Counted from the stretch's first letter, positions 1 to 9,738 are shown. The stretch is 64,000 nucleotides of DNA from Cytophagales bacterium (GCA_020403045.1 JADBYK010000030.1:18702-82701); one strand, 5' to 3'. Notes: generated by a model from the letters alone, not told the origin. Translations and numbers: made by a program.

Positions 1-1264
1 GCGCCTTTTGATTTACGACCGCTACGATATTTGGTCGCTCAATCCAAAAGGAGACGAAGCGCCTGTCAATCTTACTAAGATTGGCCGCACGGAAAAGATT
101 CGATTCCGTTATGTTCGTCTTGATAATGAAGAAAGATTTATCAATCCCGACAAAGAATTTCTGTTGAGTGCATTTAATGAAACGACCAAGGCTGCGGGCT
201 ATTACAAACTCAATTTAAAAACCAATCAGCTGACCAAGTTAATGATGAGCGACCATCGCTATTCGTTTACTTCAAAAGCAAAAAATGCTAATCAGCTTTT
301 GTTCACTCGGGAAAGCTTCCGTGAATATCCCGATGTCTGGACCACCGATTTTTCATTTGTAACGCCAAAGAAGATAAGTGATGCCAATCCACAAATGAAA
401 AATTATTTCTGGGGTTCGGTAGAAAAAATTTCGTGGACATCACTTGATAATATTCCGTTAGAAGGTTTACTCTACAAACCGGAAGGTTTTGATCCAAAAA
501 AGAAGTATCCAATGATGGTATACTTCTACGAGAAGTATGCCGAGGATATTCATCAACATTACGCACCTGCGCCTATTCGATCGTTTATTAACTTCTCTTT
601 ATATGCCAGCAATGGCTATTTGGTTTTCGTACCAGACATCGTTTACAAAATTGGCTATCCAGGCGAGAGTGCACATAACTGCGTGTTGCCGGGTGTTACA
701 TCTTTGATAAGCAAAGGATTTGTAGATGAAAAACATATTGGAATACAAGGCCATAGTTGGGGAGGCTATCAAGCAGCTTATTTAATCACGCGCACTAATT
801 TATTTGCCGCTGCCGAAGCGGGTGCACCCGTAGTGAACATGATCAGTGCCTACGGTGGTGTGCGTTGGGAGAGTGGTTTGAGTAGAATGTTTCAATACGA
901 AAAATCACAAACGCGTTTGGGAGCTTCGCTTTGGGAGAAACCTCTACTGTATTTAGAGAACTCGCCCATTTTATTTGCAGATAAAATTCAAACTCCATTG
1001 ATGATGATGCACAATGATGCGGATGGCGCGGTGCCCTGGTACCAGGGCATTGAGTGTTACATGGCGTTACGCAGAATGAACAAGCCCGTGTGGATGCTGA
1101 ATTACAATGGACAGGGACACGGCCTTACACAACGGCAAGACCGCACCGACTTCGCTATAAGGATGATGCAGTTCTTCGATCACTATCTGAAAAATTCACC
1201 TATGCCTGTTTGGATGAAGGAGGGGATTCCTGCCGTTAATAAAAATGCATTAAAAGGGTATTAG
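1..1264 (+). CDS. S9 family prolyl oligopeptidase-type serine peptidase, 3' part
   Basis: C-terminal part of an alpha/beta-hydrolase peptidase; the reading frame is open to the window edge, so the true start lies upstream and the TTG at 8 is only the first track codon. The visible part has the end of the beta-propeller, then the catalytic domain: nucleophile motif GHSWGGY (Ser about residue 250 of the visible part), Asp in HNDADGAVPW (about 339) and His in GQGHGL (about 371). This triad order is that of the S9 family, which cleaves short peptides, usually in the periplasm of Bacteroidota. The 16-bp gap to the next gene suggests co-transcription. Family is certain; substrate is unknown. Confidence 0.93.
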   Translation, partial: RLLIYDRYDIWSLNPKGDEAPVNLTKIGRTEKIRFRYVRLDNEERFINPDKEFLLSAFNETTKAAGYYKLNLKTNQLTKLMMSDHRYSFTSKAKNANQLLFTRESFREYPDVWTTDFSFVTPKKISDANPQMKNYFWGSVEKISWTSLDNIPLEGLLYKPEGFDPKKKYPMMVYFYEKYAEDIHQHYAPAPIRSFINFSLYASNGYLVFVPDIVYKIGYPGESAHNCVLPGVTSLISKGFVDEKHIGIQGHSWGGYQAAYLITRTNLFAAAEAGAPVVNMISAYGGVRWESGLSRMFQYEKSQTRLGASLWEKPLLYLENSPILFADKIQTPLMMMHNDADGAVPWYQGIECYMALRRMNKPVWMLNYNGQGHGLTQRQDRTDFAIRMMQFFDHYLKNSPMPVWMKEGIPAVNKNALKGY

Positions 1265-1279
1265 CAGTAACTTGAAACA

Positions 1280-1810
1280 ATGAAAAAACTCAAGCTCGAA
1301 GAGCTAGGCCGCATCTCTGTAGATCAATTTAAAGAAACCCACAAAATTCCGGTTTGCATTCTGCTCGACAATGTTCGCAGCTTGCACAATGTTGGTTCTG
1401 CCTTTCGAACGGCAGATGCCTTTCGAATTGAAAAGATAGTACTGACAGGAATTACAGGCACTCCACCGCACCGCGAAATTCATAAAACGGCTTTGGGCGC
1501 CACCGAGTCTGTCTCTTGGGAGTATTCAGAAAGCACCCATGCTGCAATCCAACAGCTAAAGGCATCAGGCCATCTCATCGTGTTGATTGAACAAACCAAT
1601 GAAAGCTCGCCTCTTCAATCTTTTGCAATTGAACAAGGAAAAAAGTATTGCTTAGTATTCGGAAACGAAGTCAATGGGGTAAGCGATGAAGCCATCGAAC
1701 TGGGCGATGTAGCATTGGAGATTCCACAAAGTGGGACAAAACACTCGCTGAATATATCTGTTTGTGTTGGGATAGTGGCCTGGGAGTTTTTCAAAAAGAC
1801 ACGTTTATGA
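1280..1810 (+). CDS. TrmH/SpoU-family RNA 2'-O-methyltransferase
   Basis: 176 aa SPOUT-fold methyltransferase that is expected to methylate a ribose 2'-OH in tRNA or rRNA using SAM. The three SpoU motifs are visible: motif 1 in DNVRSLHNVGSAFRTADAF, motif 2 in LVFGNEVNGVSDE, and motif 3 in LEIPQSGTKHSLNISV near the C-terminus, which forms the trefoil knot that binds SAM. There is no N-terminal RNA-binding extension, so it is a minimal TrmH-like enzyme. Its stop overlaps the next start (ATGA), suggesting translational coupling. Which RNA and which position it modifies cannot be told from sequence. Confidence 0.93.
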   Translation: MKKLKLEELGRISVDQFKETHKIPVCILLDNVRSLHNVGSAFRTADAFRIEKIVLTGITGTPPHREIHKTALGATESVSWEYSESTHAAIQQLKASGHLIVLIEQTNESSPLQSFAIEQGKKYCLVFGNEVNGVSDEAIELGDVALEIPQSGTKHSLNISVCVGIVAWEFFKKTRL

Positions 1811-2280
1811 CCTTCGCCACCCTTGCTGAGATTAAGAAAGAACTGCAACAGGTAGATGCAGATTTGCTACAAACGCTTTGCCTCAGGCTTGCCAAGTATA
1901 AAAAAGAGAACAAAGAGTTGTTGGGCTACTTGCTCTTTGAATCGCAAAATGAGCCCAGCTACATTCGGCAAATCAAAGAAGATATCGACCTCCAATTTGA
2001 AGAACTGAAGGATCGCAATTTGTACATCGTAAAAAAGATGTTGCGGAAGATACTTCGGTATACGAATCGACACATCAAGTATTCTACCCATGACGAAACG
2101 GACTTAGAATTGCGAATCTATTTTTGCGAGAAAGTAAAAGCTGCCAAAATCCCATTGGCTACCACCGCCACGCTTTTTAATCTTTATCAGGGGCAATTAA
2201 ATAAGATTAATGCGATCGTATCCAAATTGCCGGAAGATTTGCAAAGTGACTATGCCAGAGCCATTGCGGCCATTTCTTGA
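1807..2280 (+). CDS. Hypothetical helical cytoplasmic protein
   Basis: 157 aa. I prefer the ATG at 1807, which overlaps the TrmH-family stop as ATGA, over the longer track start at 1762 that would read through the end of the upstream gene. The protein is rich in Lys, Glu and Leu and predicted mostly helical, with no signal peptide or membrane segment. A segment such as KKMLRKILRYTNRHIKYS followed by LELRIYFCEKVK resembles conserved but uncharacterised Bacteroidota proteins. The coupling to an RNA methyltransferase suggests a linked role, but this is inference only. Confidence 0.8.
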   Translation: MTFATLAEIKKELQQVDADLLQTLCLRLAKYKKENKELLGYLLFESQNEPSYIRQIKEDIDLQFEELKDRNLYIVKKMLRKILRYTNRHIKYSTHDETDLELRIYFCEKVKAAKIPLATTATLFNLYQGQLNKINAIVSKLPEDLQSDYARAIAAIS

Positions 2281-2368
2281 ATCAATTCTGTGATTCGTTA
2301 ATTTGCTAATTTGAAAAGACATGTTGATCTTACCACATCAACAAATAGCCGAATCAACAAATTATAGC

Positions 2369-3970
2369 ATGACCTACGACTACATTATCATTGGTGCTGG
2401 CTCTGCCGGTTGTGTACTGGCTAATCGCCTCTCAGAAGATCCTTCCAAAACGGTGCTACTTATCGAAGCCGGAGGCAAAGACACCAAACCTGAAATCCAC
2501 ATCCCACAGGCCTATCTAAAACTTCATCACAGCAACGTGGATTGGAATTGCTATTGGACGGAGCCGCAGAAGCATTTAGATAACCGTAAAATCTATCACC
2601 CAAGAGGTAAAGTACTCGGGGGTTCCAGCTCCACCAATGCCATGGCCTACATTCGTGGGCAGCGAGAAGATTATGATCACTGGAAAAATTTGGGCAACGA
2701 AGGTTGGGGCTATGAAGAGGTGTTGCCGTATTTCAAAAAGTCAGAGCATAATGAGCAGTTCGAAAATGAGTTTCACGCCAAACACGGTTTGCTTAACGTA
2801 ACTCAGGCGTATTGGTATCACACTCAAATGGGTGAGGCCTTTATCAACGCATGTAATGAAAAAGGAATACGCCTGAACAACGATGTGAATGGTGAAATTC
2901 AGGAAGGAGCCGGATGGTTTCAATACACGATGAAAGACAGCAAGCGCTTTAGCGCAGCAAAAGCATTTCTGGTGCCTGCATTGAAACGTAAAAACCTTAC
3001 GGTGATGACAGGTGCGCTTTGCAAAAAGATTGTAGTGGAGAGCGATCGAGCAACAGGCATTGAATTTATGACGAGCCGAAGCAACACGTTGATCGCACGG
3101 GCGCGCAAAGAAGTGATTGTAAGTGCGGGTGCTTTTGAGTCTCCCAAGTTGCTGATGCTTTCGGGCATCGGTGAAAAGAGCGAATTAAAAAAACATGGCA
3201 TCGATGTCAAGAAAGAGCTGCCAGGAGTGGGAAAAAATCTGCATGATCACATTTTTTATCCTGTTAGCAGTTTAACCACCATCAAGTCGAATAATTATTA
3301 TTTGCCTTGGTATCGTCAAGCAGTAGCCTTGGTAGAGTTTCTTTTTACAAAGAGTGGCCCGATGTCAATTGGTCCATTAGAAGCAGTTGCGTTTGTCAAG
3401 TCCTCATCTGAAAAAATCCGCCCAGACATACAATTTCAATTTACTCCTACCAATGCTGGTACAGATAAAATTGCCAATATGTACGACATGAGTTCATTTC
3501 CTTCTGCTGATGGTTATTCCATTTTTCCGGCACAAGTTAGACCGGAAAGTCGCGGGTATGTAGCGTTACAGTCGGCTGATTTTTCGGCTGCCCCGATAAT
3601 CGACCCGAATTACTTAAGGGAAGAACTGGACAAAAAGATACAAGTTGCCGGAGGCAGAAAGGCATTGGAAGTTTTAGAGGCAGATGCATTTGCTTCCATC
3701 CGTATCAAAACCCATTTACCTAAACAACGTGATTCGGACGAAGCCTGGTTGGCACATATTCGCGAATCGGCAGAATGTATCTATCATCCGGTAGGCACGT
3801 GCAAAATGGGAGTCGATGAAATGGCGGTGGTTGATCCACAGCTTAGAGTAAAAGGCATTTCCAATCTTAGAGTGATTGATGCTTCGATCATGCCCACGAT
3901 CAGCAGTGGTAATACCAATGCGCCAACGATAATGATTGCGGAGAAGGGGGCGGATTTAATAAAAGCGTAG
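2369..3970 (+). CDS. GMC-family FAD oxidoreductase (choline dehydrogenase-like)
   Basis: 533 aa flavoprotein oxidising an alcohol. The N-terminal Rossmann motif IIIGAGSAGCVLANRLSED binds FAD. The GMC signature regions are seen in PRGKVLGGSSSTNAMAYIRG and SAGAFESPKLLMLSGIG, and the C-terminal active site has the His of YHPVGTCKMG and the Asn of SSGNTNAPT. The ATG at 2369 puts the FAD motif at residue 6, as usual in this family; the track start at 2321 would add 16 residues encoded by a mosaic AT-rich repeat. Length matches choline dehydrogenase/alkanol dehydrogenase relatives. No betaine aldehyde dehydrogenase lies nearby, so the substrate is uncertain. Confidence 0.93.
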   Translation: MTYDYIIIGAGSAGCVLANRLSEDPSKTVLLIEAGGKDTKPEIHIPQAYLKLHHSNVDWNCYWTEPQKHLDNRKIYHPRGKVLGGSSSTNAMAYIRGQREDYDHWKNLGNEGWGYEEVLPYFKKSEHNEQFENEFHAKHGLLNVTQAYWYHTQMGEAFINACNEKGIRLNNDVNGEIQEGAGWFQYTMKDSKRFSAAKAFLVPALKRKNLTVMTGALCKKIVVESDRATGIEFMTSRSNTLIARARKEVIVSAGAFESPKLLMLSGIGEKSELKKHGIDVKKELPGVGKNLHDHIFYPVSSLTTIKSNNYYLPWYRQAVALVEFLFTKSGPMSIGPLEAVAFVKSSSEKIRPDIQFQFTPTNAGTDKIANMYDMSSFPSADGYSIFPAQVRPESRGYVALQSADFSAAPIIDPNYLREELDKKIQVAGGRKALEVLEADAFASIRIKTHLPKQRDSDEAWLAHIRESAECIYHPVGTCKMGVDEMAVVDPQLRVKGISNLRVIDASIMPTISSGNTNAPTIMIAEKGADLIKA

Positions 3971-3996
3971 ATTGAATTTCATTTATTTTCATTGCA

Positions 3997-5484
3997 ATGA
4001 TTAATATTTTTTTATCCCATTCCTATAAGCGATTTATACGTTCTGTTGCCTTTGGTAGAGAATTAACGAAAGGAATTTTCATGGCCTTATTGGCCCTAAT
4101 GCTCATTGCTTACGCATTGATAGCGGGCTTCGCTTTGGATGGGCTAGTCACCAAAGTATTTGAACAACCAGATAGTTTGCTTTTTGTCAACCGATTGTTG
4201 CTCTACTATTTTGTGTTTGAGTTCGTGATGCGCTACTTCATGCAAAATGTGCCGGCACTCGATGTTCAACCGTATTTGCATTTGCCGATTAAGCGAACTT
4301 TGATCGCTCATTTTCTGCTTTCAAAATCATGGCTCCATGTTTTTAACAGCATTGTACTTCTACTTTTTACCCCTTTTGCTTTTACGGTGGTGGCTGGCCG
4401 GGTTGGCACAACATACGCATTAGGTTGGCTGGGTTCTTTAGTCATTTTGAGTTGGGTGTTGCACTATTTGGTGATTTTTTATAAAAAGAAACTAGATGAT
4501 AGCATATGGGGTATCATTGCATTTGGGAGTGCGTTTGGATCTTTGGGGGCAGCGGATTACTTCCAATGGTTCAAATTATCTGATGTATCCGCCATTGTTT
4601 TCCGGGCGTCATCGACCATTTGGTATGTTTTGGTTACCGGTTTGATCTTGTTCTTCTTTTTATACCGGCTCAATTTTCAGAGCTTTGTTTCAAGTCTTTA
4701 TGGTGATGACTGGAGTAATAAAAAAAACAGTGCGACTGAGTGGGGGAAGTATAGCGACTGGCAATTTCTAAAAGGCTTTGGTGCGTATGGAGAGTGGATT
4801 AGCCTAGAAATTAAACTAATACTTCGGAACAAACGACCACGAACGTTTTTATTCCTTAGTGGATTTTTACTGTTGTATGGATTGATTTTTTATAATGATG
4901 GAGGCAACAGTCAAAAGATGCCAGGCTTTTCTTTATTTGTCGCCACGTTCATTACCGGGGCTTTCATGATTAACTACGGACAATTATTGTTTAGCTGGCA
5001 AGGTTGTCATTTCGATTTTACTCTTACGAGGCCCATTTCAGTTCGGCATTTTATTGAATCGAAATATTGGTTGTTGAGTGCTACCATGTTAATTGCGTTT
5101 GTGTTGAGCTTGCCATATGCTTATTTCGGATGGAAGATTATTTTAGTACATCTGGCAATAATGCTCTTCAATATGGGGATCAATGTTTTTATCATGATGA
5201 ATATTGCCATGTGGGGCCCTAAAAGAATAGATTTAAAAAATGGGGATATCTTCAACTACGAAGGCATAGGAGCTGCTCAGTATGTAATGGCATTTCCCAT
5301 TTTACTGGCGCCATATGTTTTCTATTTGCCGTTTAGTTTTCTGGTTTCTTCAGAAGTAGGGATATTAGCGGTTGGGTCAGTGGGATTGACCGGGTTCGCA
5401 TTGCGACCCTATCTTATAAATCTTACAACGAAAAGACTAGAGAATAGAAAGTACTTAATTGCCGCAGGTTTCCGCAAAGAGTAA
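3997..5484 (+). CDS. DUF5687-family ABC transporter permease
   Basis: 495 aa integral membrane protein with about ten or more hydrophobic segments (for example near residues 25-45, 105-130, 150-170, 200-220, 275-300, 355-385 and 425-450). It fits the Bacteroidota-specific DUF5687 family, ABC-2-type permeases encoded next to their ATPase. The next gene, starting 10 bp downstream, is exactly such an ATPase, so the pair probably forms an exporter in the inner membrane. Substrate is unknown; antibiotics, lipids or protein export have been suggested for related ABC-2 systems, but nothing here decides. Confidence 0.88.
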   Translation: MINIFLSHSYKRFIRSVAFGRELTKGIFMALLALMLIAYALIAGFALDGLVTKVFEQPDSLLFVNRLLLYYFVFEFVMRYFMQNVPALDVQPYLHLPIKRTLIAHFLLSKSWLHVFNSIVLLLFTPFAFTVVAGRVGTTYALGWLGSLVILSWVLHYLVIFYKKKLDDSIWGIIAFGSAFGSLGAADYFQWFKLSDVSAIVFRASSTIWYVLVTGLILFFFLYRLNFQSFVSSLYGDDWSNKKNSATEWGKYSDWQFLKGFGAYGEWISLEIKLILRNKRPRTFLFLSGFLLLYGLIFYNDGGNSQKMPGFSLFVATFITGAFMINYGQLLFSWQGCHFDFTLTRPISVRHFIESKYWLLSATMLIAFVLSLPYAYFGWKIILVHLAIMLFNMGINVFIMMNIAMWGPKRIDLKNGDIFNYEGIGAAQYVMAFPILLAPYVFYLPFSFLVSSEVGILAVGSVGLTGFALRPYLINLTTKRLENRKYLIAAGFRKE

Positions 5485-5494
5485 ATTTAAATCT

Positions 5495-6187
5495 ATGATT
5501 GAGATAAAGGGACTCAAAAAAATTTATAAGAACGTTACTGTTATTGACATCGAACAGCTTTCTATCAGTAACAATGAAAGCTTTGGTTTGGTTGGCAACA
5601 ATGGTGCTGGCAAAACAACTTTGTTTCGCATGATGCTCGATTTGGTAAAACCCACCGAAGGCATCGTAATCATCGATGGAAAAAATGTGCAAGGCAGCGA
5701 TGAGTGGAAAAAGCAAGTGGGTTCTTTTTTAGATGAAGGGTTTTTGATTCCCTACCTCACCCCGAACGAATACTTTCGTTTTGTTGGGAACCTGCACGGC
5801 TACAGCACGGCCGATTTAAAGGCTTTCTTAGAAAAGTTCGAAGTCATTTTTCATGGAGAAATTAACGGTCAGAACAAATACATTGGAGATTTATCAAAAG
5901 GGAATTTGAAAAAGGTAGGTATTGCAGCCTCCTTCATTGGCAATCCACAAATAATTATGCTGGACGAACCGTTTGAAAACCTAGACCCTACTTCGCAAAT
6001 CCGGTTGAAGGAATTATTGCAAGCTGAACGCAAACTCCGCCAAGTCACTTACTTGATCTCTAGCCACGACTTAAACCACGTGACCGAAATTTGCGACCGT
6101 ATTGTGTTGCTTGAAAAAGGGAAAGTAATCAAAGATCTGCGCGGTAGCAATACGTTAGCCGAACTGGAGTCGTATTTTAAAGGTTAG
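5495..6187 (+). CDS. ABC transporter ATP-binding protein (partner of DUF5687 permease)
   Basis: 230 aa ATPase energising the upstream DUF5687 permease. Walker A is GNNGAGKTTL (about residues 37-46), the signature is LSKGNLKKVGIA, Walker B is IIMLDEPFENLDP, and the switch His is in ISSHDLNH. I use the ATG at 5495, which lies just after the permease stop at 5484; the track start at 5459 is inside the permease gene and adds 12 residues not typical of the fold. Single-domain ABC-2 type ATPase of ordinary length. The signature SKGN in place of SGGQ is usual for this subgroup. Confidence 0.94.
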   Translation: MIEIKGLKKIYKNVTVIDIEQLSISNNESFGLVGNNGAGKTTLFRMMLDLVKPTEGIVIIDGKNVQGSDEWKKQVGSFLDEGFLIPYLTPNEYFRFVGNLHGYSTADLKAFLEKFEVIFHGEINGQNKYIGDLSKGNLKKVGIAASFIGNPQIIMLDEPFENLDPTSQIRLKELLQAERKLRQVTYLISSHDLNHVTEICDRIVLLEKGKVIKDLRGSNTLAELESYFKG

Positions 6188-6221
6188 CACCTAGTCTAAG
6201 TTGAATTTTTACAAAACAGCT

Positions 6222-7223
6222 ATGAAAGCCCGATCCGTTTTATCGATCGTATTACTGAGTCTTATTTGCTCGTGTGGGAAAGAAAGCAACCCAGCCCCTT
6301 CGCAAACTTTTGTCACCGGTTGGAATGAAAACTTGACCCTCAAGATCGGTTCGCAAACTCGATATTTTAGAGTTTATCAGCCCGCAGGGTTAGTCTCCAA
6401 CGCTCCCGTTTTGATTTTGCTTCACGGAGGGGGGCAGAGCATGACCGATATTTTTGAAACCACTGCGGGAGGTACGCGCGTGTGGACTACTGTGGCAGAC
6501 GAGGAAAAGTTTTTATTGCTTGTTCCCAATGGGTTTGAGGAAGCTACAAAAAGCGCGAATGGCAATAATCAAAATTGGAATGATTGCCGGCCACTCACAT
6601 CTGCGAATCCTGGATATACGAGTCAAGATGATGTTACGTTTATCAGTGAGTTAATTGAGTGGACAAAAAAATCATTTAGTGTAGACAACACGAGATTTTA
6701 TGTAACCGGTTCTTCCAATGGCGGGCTTTTAGGCTATCGATTGGCAACCGAGCTTAATTCGAAGATTGCTGCAATTGCTTCCTTCATAGCAAATCACCCT
6801 TCTCCCAACGAATGCACCGCACCGTCCGCGCCCATGCCTATAATGATTTGCGTGGGAACGCTCGACCCGCTGATGCCATTTTTGGGAGGCAATGTATCAG
6901 CCAGCAATCGAGGCACGGTGCTATCGGCTGCTGAAACTCTTACCTTTTGGTTGGCTGCCAATGGGGTATCCTCATCAGATTTTGTGTTGACCAACCTTCC
7001 AGACATCAATACAAACGACAACAGCACGATTGTGAAGCGATCTTACGCAGCTTCCAATCCAGCAAAAGAAATTGAATTTTATACTGTTGTGGGTGGTGGT
7101 CATAACATGCCTTCTATCGCTAACCCATTGTCTACATTAGCTCAAACAGCGGTTGGGCCGCAAAACCAAGACATCGAAGGCGCACGGGTAGCGTGGAATT
7201 TTTTGAAGCGACACAAAAAATAG
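6222..7223 (+). CDS. Lipoprotein esterase, PHB depolymerase/feruloyl esterase-like (LpqC family)
   Basis: 333 aa secreted alpha/beta hydrolase. The ATG at 6222 gives a clean lipoprotein signal peptide (MKARSVLSIVLLSLICSCGK, lipobox Cys near residue 19); the TTG at 6201 would only add seven residues in front. The oxyanion-hole region is LILLHGGGQS, the nucleophile elbow GSSNGG, the acid in GTLDPLMPF and the His in VVGGGHNMPS. These features match poly(3-hydroxybutyrate) depolymerase-like and feruloyl esterase-like proteins, which cleave esters on the cell surface or in the periplasm. The next gene encodes another lipoprotein hydrolase 35 bp downstream. The actual ester substrate is unknown. 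Confidence 0.9.
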   Translation: MKARSVLSIVLLSLICSCGKESNPAPSQTFVTGWNENLTLKIGSQTRYFRVYQPAGLVSNAPVLILLHGGGQSMTDIFETTAGGTRVWTTVADEEKFLLLVPNGFEEATKSANGNNQNWNDCRPLTSANPGYTSQDDVTFISELIEWTKKSFSVDNTRFYVTGSSNGGLLGYRLATELNSKIAAIASFIANHPSPNECTAPSAPMPIMICVGTLDPLMPFLGGNVSASNRGTVLSAAETLTFWLAANGVSSSDFVLTNLPDINTNDNSTIVKRSYAASNPAKEIEFYTVVGGGHNMPSIANPLSTLAQTAVGPQNQDIEGARVAWNFLKRHKK

Positions 7224-7258
7224 CCAACTTTTTTGTTCCCATTTTTATTAACCTTAAG

Positions 7259-8182
7259 ATGAACCGATTTCTACTCCTCTTTTTACTAATTCCATTTGCT
7301 TGTGGAGATAAATCGACAACCGATGGTACTCCTGCACAAGATATTTCAACTTTGATTATGCCCAAGCAAACGGATGCAGGCTATTCATCTAGTGACTTAG
7401 AGCATTACGTAGTAAGAAATAATAAAATACATATAAACAAACTGCTGCTTTTCATCGGAGGAAGCTTCAGTGTGCCTAAAGATTATTATTTTATTTGTAA
7501 CCAAGCGGCTACGTTTGGGTTGGATGTAATCAGCCTGTCTTACCCCAATAATGTAGCTACAGCTTCCCTTGGCACAAGTACTGACCCTATGATTTTTGAT
7601 AACTACCGAGAGGAAATCTGTTTAGGTAACCCAGCAAGCAATGTAGTTTCAGTAGATGTATTCAACTCTGTCAACACACGAGCAACCAAGCTGGTCGTTT
7701 ATCTTAAAGCCACCTTCCCTAACGAAAATTGGGGGCAATACCTAACCACGAGTAATACCTTGCAATGGAGTAAAGTAGTCGTTGCAGGGCATTCACAAGG
7801 TTCGGGCCACGCCTGTTACTTAGGAAAAAAGAATCTAGTAGACAGAGTGGTCATGCTCTCCGGCCCCAATGATTACAGCACCCATTTTAGTGCTCCCGGA
7901 AATTGGCTTGCGGTAAGTGGACTTACCCCATTGACAAAACATTTTGCACTACTTCATGCGAAAGACGAAATTATAGCTTTCGATTATCAGGTAGCCAACT
8001 TGAGAGGCCTAGGATTGTTGGGTTTCAAACAAAACCCAACCCCTGTGGATAACTTGCCAAGTCCCTTTGATAATGCCGGGGTGCTGGCATTAGACATTTC
8101 CGCAAACTCGTTCCATGCCTCTACCGTTGGCCAAAACCCTATTTTGCCCGATGTGTGGAAGTATCTTTTTACCGCGGAGTAA
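7259..8182 (+). CDS. Alpha/beta hydrolase-like lipoprotein
   Basis: 307 aa. The ATG at 7259 yields MNRFLLLFLLIPFACGDK, a typical lipoprotein signal with Cys at residue 15; the track start at 7193 lies within the preceding gene. The nucleophile elbow VVVAGHSQGSGHACYLGK is clear and a possible acid is in HAKDEIIAF; the His is likely the one in ANSFHASTVG near the C-terminus. It resembles the family of lipase-like proteins annotated as BPSS1187 family, though this assignment is from memory. It follows another esterase lipoprotein, so the two may act on related extracellular esters. Confidence 0.85.
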   Translation: MNRFLLLFLLIPFACGDKSTTDGTPAQDISTLIMPKQTDAGYSSSDLEHYVVRNNKIHINKLLLFIGGSFSVPKDYYFICNQAATFGLDVISLSYPNNVATASLGTSTDPMIFDNYREEICLGNPASNVVSVDVFNSVNTRATKLVVYLKATFPNENWGQYLTTSNTLQWSKVVVAGHSQGSGHACYLGKKNLVDRVVMLSGPNDYSTHFSAPGNWLAVSGLTPLTKHFALLHAKDEIIAFDYQVANLRGLGLLGFKQNPTPVDNLPSPFDNAGVLALDISANSFHASTVGQNPILPDVWKYLFTAE

Positions 8183-8244
8183 GTGAAATGGAATTTCCGC
8201 TTCGTAAACTTTTACGATCTTGATGAATATGTTTAGATTGCCCG

Positions 8245-9018
8245 ATGCTCCTGGCACTAGACATTGGAAATAGCGACATCACATTAGGTTTGTGGGTGAA
8301 TGAAAATTGGCTTCATCACTGGCGCATTCCCTCAAAACCCGACCAGCCCGAAATTTATTATGGTGTAAAAATCAGGGAGTTTTTTCTAGAGAGCACCGTT
8401 TCCCTCAATACAGTTCAAACGGTGGTGATCAGCAGCGTAGTACCGTCACTGAATGAAAAAATAAAAGGAGTCATTCGTACACTTTTTCAACAAGAGCCAA
8501 TTGTAGTTGGACCTAAAATTTATGACGCTCTACCCATCACCGTATTGAATCCGTATGAAATCGGCTCAGACCTGGTAGCTAACGCCATGGGGGCGTTTAT
8601 CAAATTCAAGCAAACCTGTATAGTTGTTGATTTCGGAACCGCACTTACGTTTACAACTGTGTCGGAAGAAGGAAAAATTCTGGGGGTTTCGATTGTACCT
8701 GGATTGCGAACGGCTCTTAAAGCGCTTACTCAAAATGCCGCAAAACTTTTCGATGTTCCGTTGGAAATGCCAACTTCTGCTTTGGGCACAAATACAGTTA
8801 CAGCCATTCAGTCAGGAATTGTAATAGGCTACGAGGGCCTGGTGAGAAAAATGGTAGAGGCTATCAGAATGGAACTAGGAATTGAATGTCCGGCTATTGC
8901 TACAGGTGGACTTTCATTTGTCATCACACCCCTAAGTTCCTTTTTCTTTGCCATAGACCCGTCTTTAACATTAGATGGGCTGCGCTACATTGCCAAAGTG
9001 GTCAAACCCGACTCCTAA
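8245..9018 (+). CDS. coaX: Type III pantothenate kinase
   Basis: 257 aa. Catalyses the first step of coenzyme A synthesis, phosphorylation of pantothenate, in the cytoplasm. The phosphate-1 motif is MLLALDIGNSDITLG at the N-terminus, the pantothenate and phosphate-2 region VVDFGTALTFT, and the adenosine-region motif ATGGLSFVI. ASKHA-fold kinases of the CoaX type are typically 250-260 aa and are the usual form in Bacteroidota. It starts about 60 bp after the hydrolase gene and is followed 18 bp later by the PrsW-like gene, so a shared transcript is possible. Confidence 0.96.
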   Translation: MLLALDIGNSDITLGLWVNENWLHHWRIPSKPDQPEIYYGVKIREFFLESTVSLNTVQTVVISSVVPSLNEKIKGVIRTLFQQEPIVVGPKIYDALPITVLNPYEIGSDLVANAMGAFIKFKQTCIVVDFGTALTFTTVSEEGKILGVSIVPGLRTALKALTQNAAKLFDVPLEMPTSALGTNTVTAIQSGIVIGYEGLVRKMVEAIRMELGIECPAIATGGLSFVITPLSSFFFAIDPSLTLDGLRYIAKVVKPDS

Positions 9019-9036
9019 CATACTGAAACATACACG

Positions 9037-9738
9037 ATGAATATTTTTTTCCTTTTGGCGATAGCGTTGGCGCCAGGTGCAGCAATAGGCCTTTACATTT
9101 ATTGGAAGGATAAACATGAACGCGAGCCACTTGGTCTATTAGTAAAAAGTTTCTTCTTTGGAGTAATCAGTACCCTTATCACATTGCTGATTAGTTGGCC
9201 GATTAGCAGACTTGTTCCGCTAGATCCCACTAGCGTAACACAACAGGCCGTCCACGCATTTCTGTTGGTCGCATTAATCGAGGAGTTTAGCAAATTCATT
9301 TTTGTTAGGTGGGTATTGTATCCAAATAAAAACTTTAACGAACCTTTTGATGGTATTGTCTACTCTCTAACCGTCAGCTTAGGTTTTGCCGGGCTTGAAA
9401 ATATTTTATATGTGATGGATGGGGGCATGGAGACAGCAATACTTCGCATGTTTACGGCCGTGCCTGCTCATGCGTCTTTTGGCGTGCTAATGGGATATTT
9501 TTTAGGCAAGGCAAAGTTTGAACATAAAAAAGCTCATTATGCAATTTATGCTTTAGGTGTTGCCACACTTTTTCATGGAGCCTATGATTATTTTTGGTTC
9601 ATTTCCTATGTGCCAGGCATCTGGATCGGAGCTGTGATATCCTTAATCATTGGTATCGTTTTGTCTCGAAGAGCAATACACATTCACCAACAAGCTTCGC
9701 CCTTCATTGGACGGGCATCTGAAGAGGACCTTGGCTGA
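9037..9738 (+). CDS. PrsW-family intramembrane metalloprotease (glutamic-type, membrane)
   Basis: 233 aa polytopic membrane protein with about seven hydrophobic segments. The conserved PrsW/CAAX-protease-like motifs are present: LIEEFSKF with the Glu pair (about residues 82-83), GLENILYV, VPAHASFGVLMG with His (about 145), and FHGAYDYF with His (about 180). Family members cut membrane-anchored anti-sigma factors (PrsW acts on RsiW in Bacillus), but no ECF sigma/anti-sigma pair lies in this window, so the substrate is unknown. Next gene is a BLUF photoreceptor 27 bp downstream, an interesting but unproven link. Confidence 0.9.
   Translation: MNIFFLLAIALAPGAAIGLYIYWKDKHEREPLGLLVKSFFFGVISTLITLLISWPISRLVPLDPTSVTQQAVHAFLLVALIEEFSKFIFVRWVLYPNKNFNEPFDGIVYSLTVSLGFAGLENILYVMDGGMETAILRMFTAVPAHASFGVLMGYFLGKAKFEHKKAHYAIYALGVATLFHGAYDYFWFISYVPGIWIGAVISLIIGIVLSRRAIHIHQQASPFIGRASEEDLG

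Noticed and set aside
1762-1806. Longer start for the hypothetical gene after TrmH
   Set aside because: The extra 15 residues overlap the TrmH-family coding end; the ATGA overlap at 1807 is the better start.
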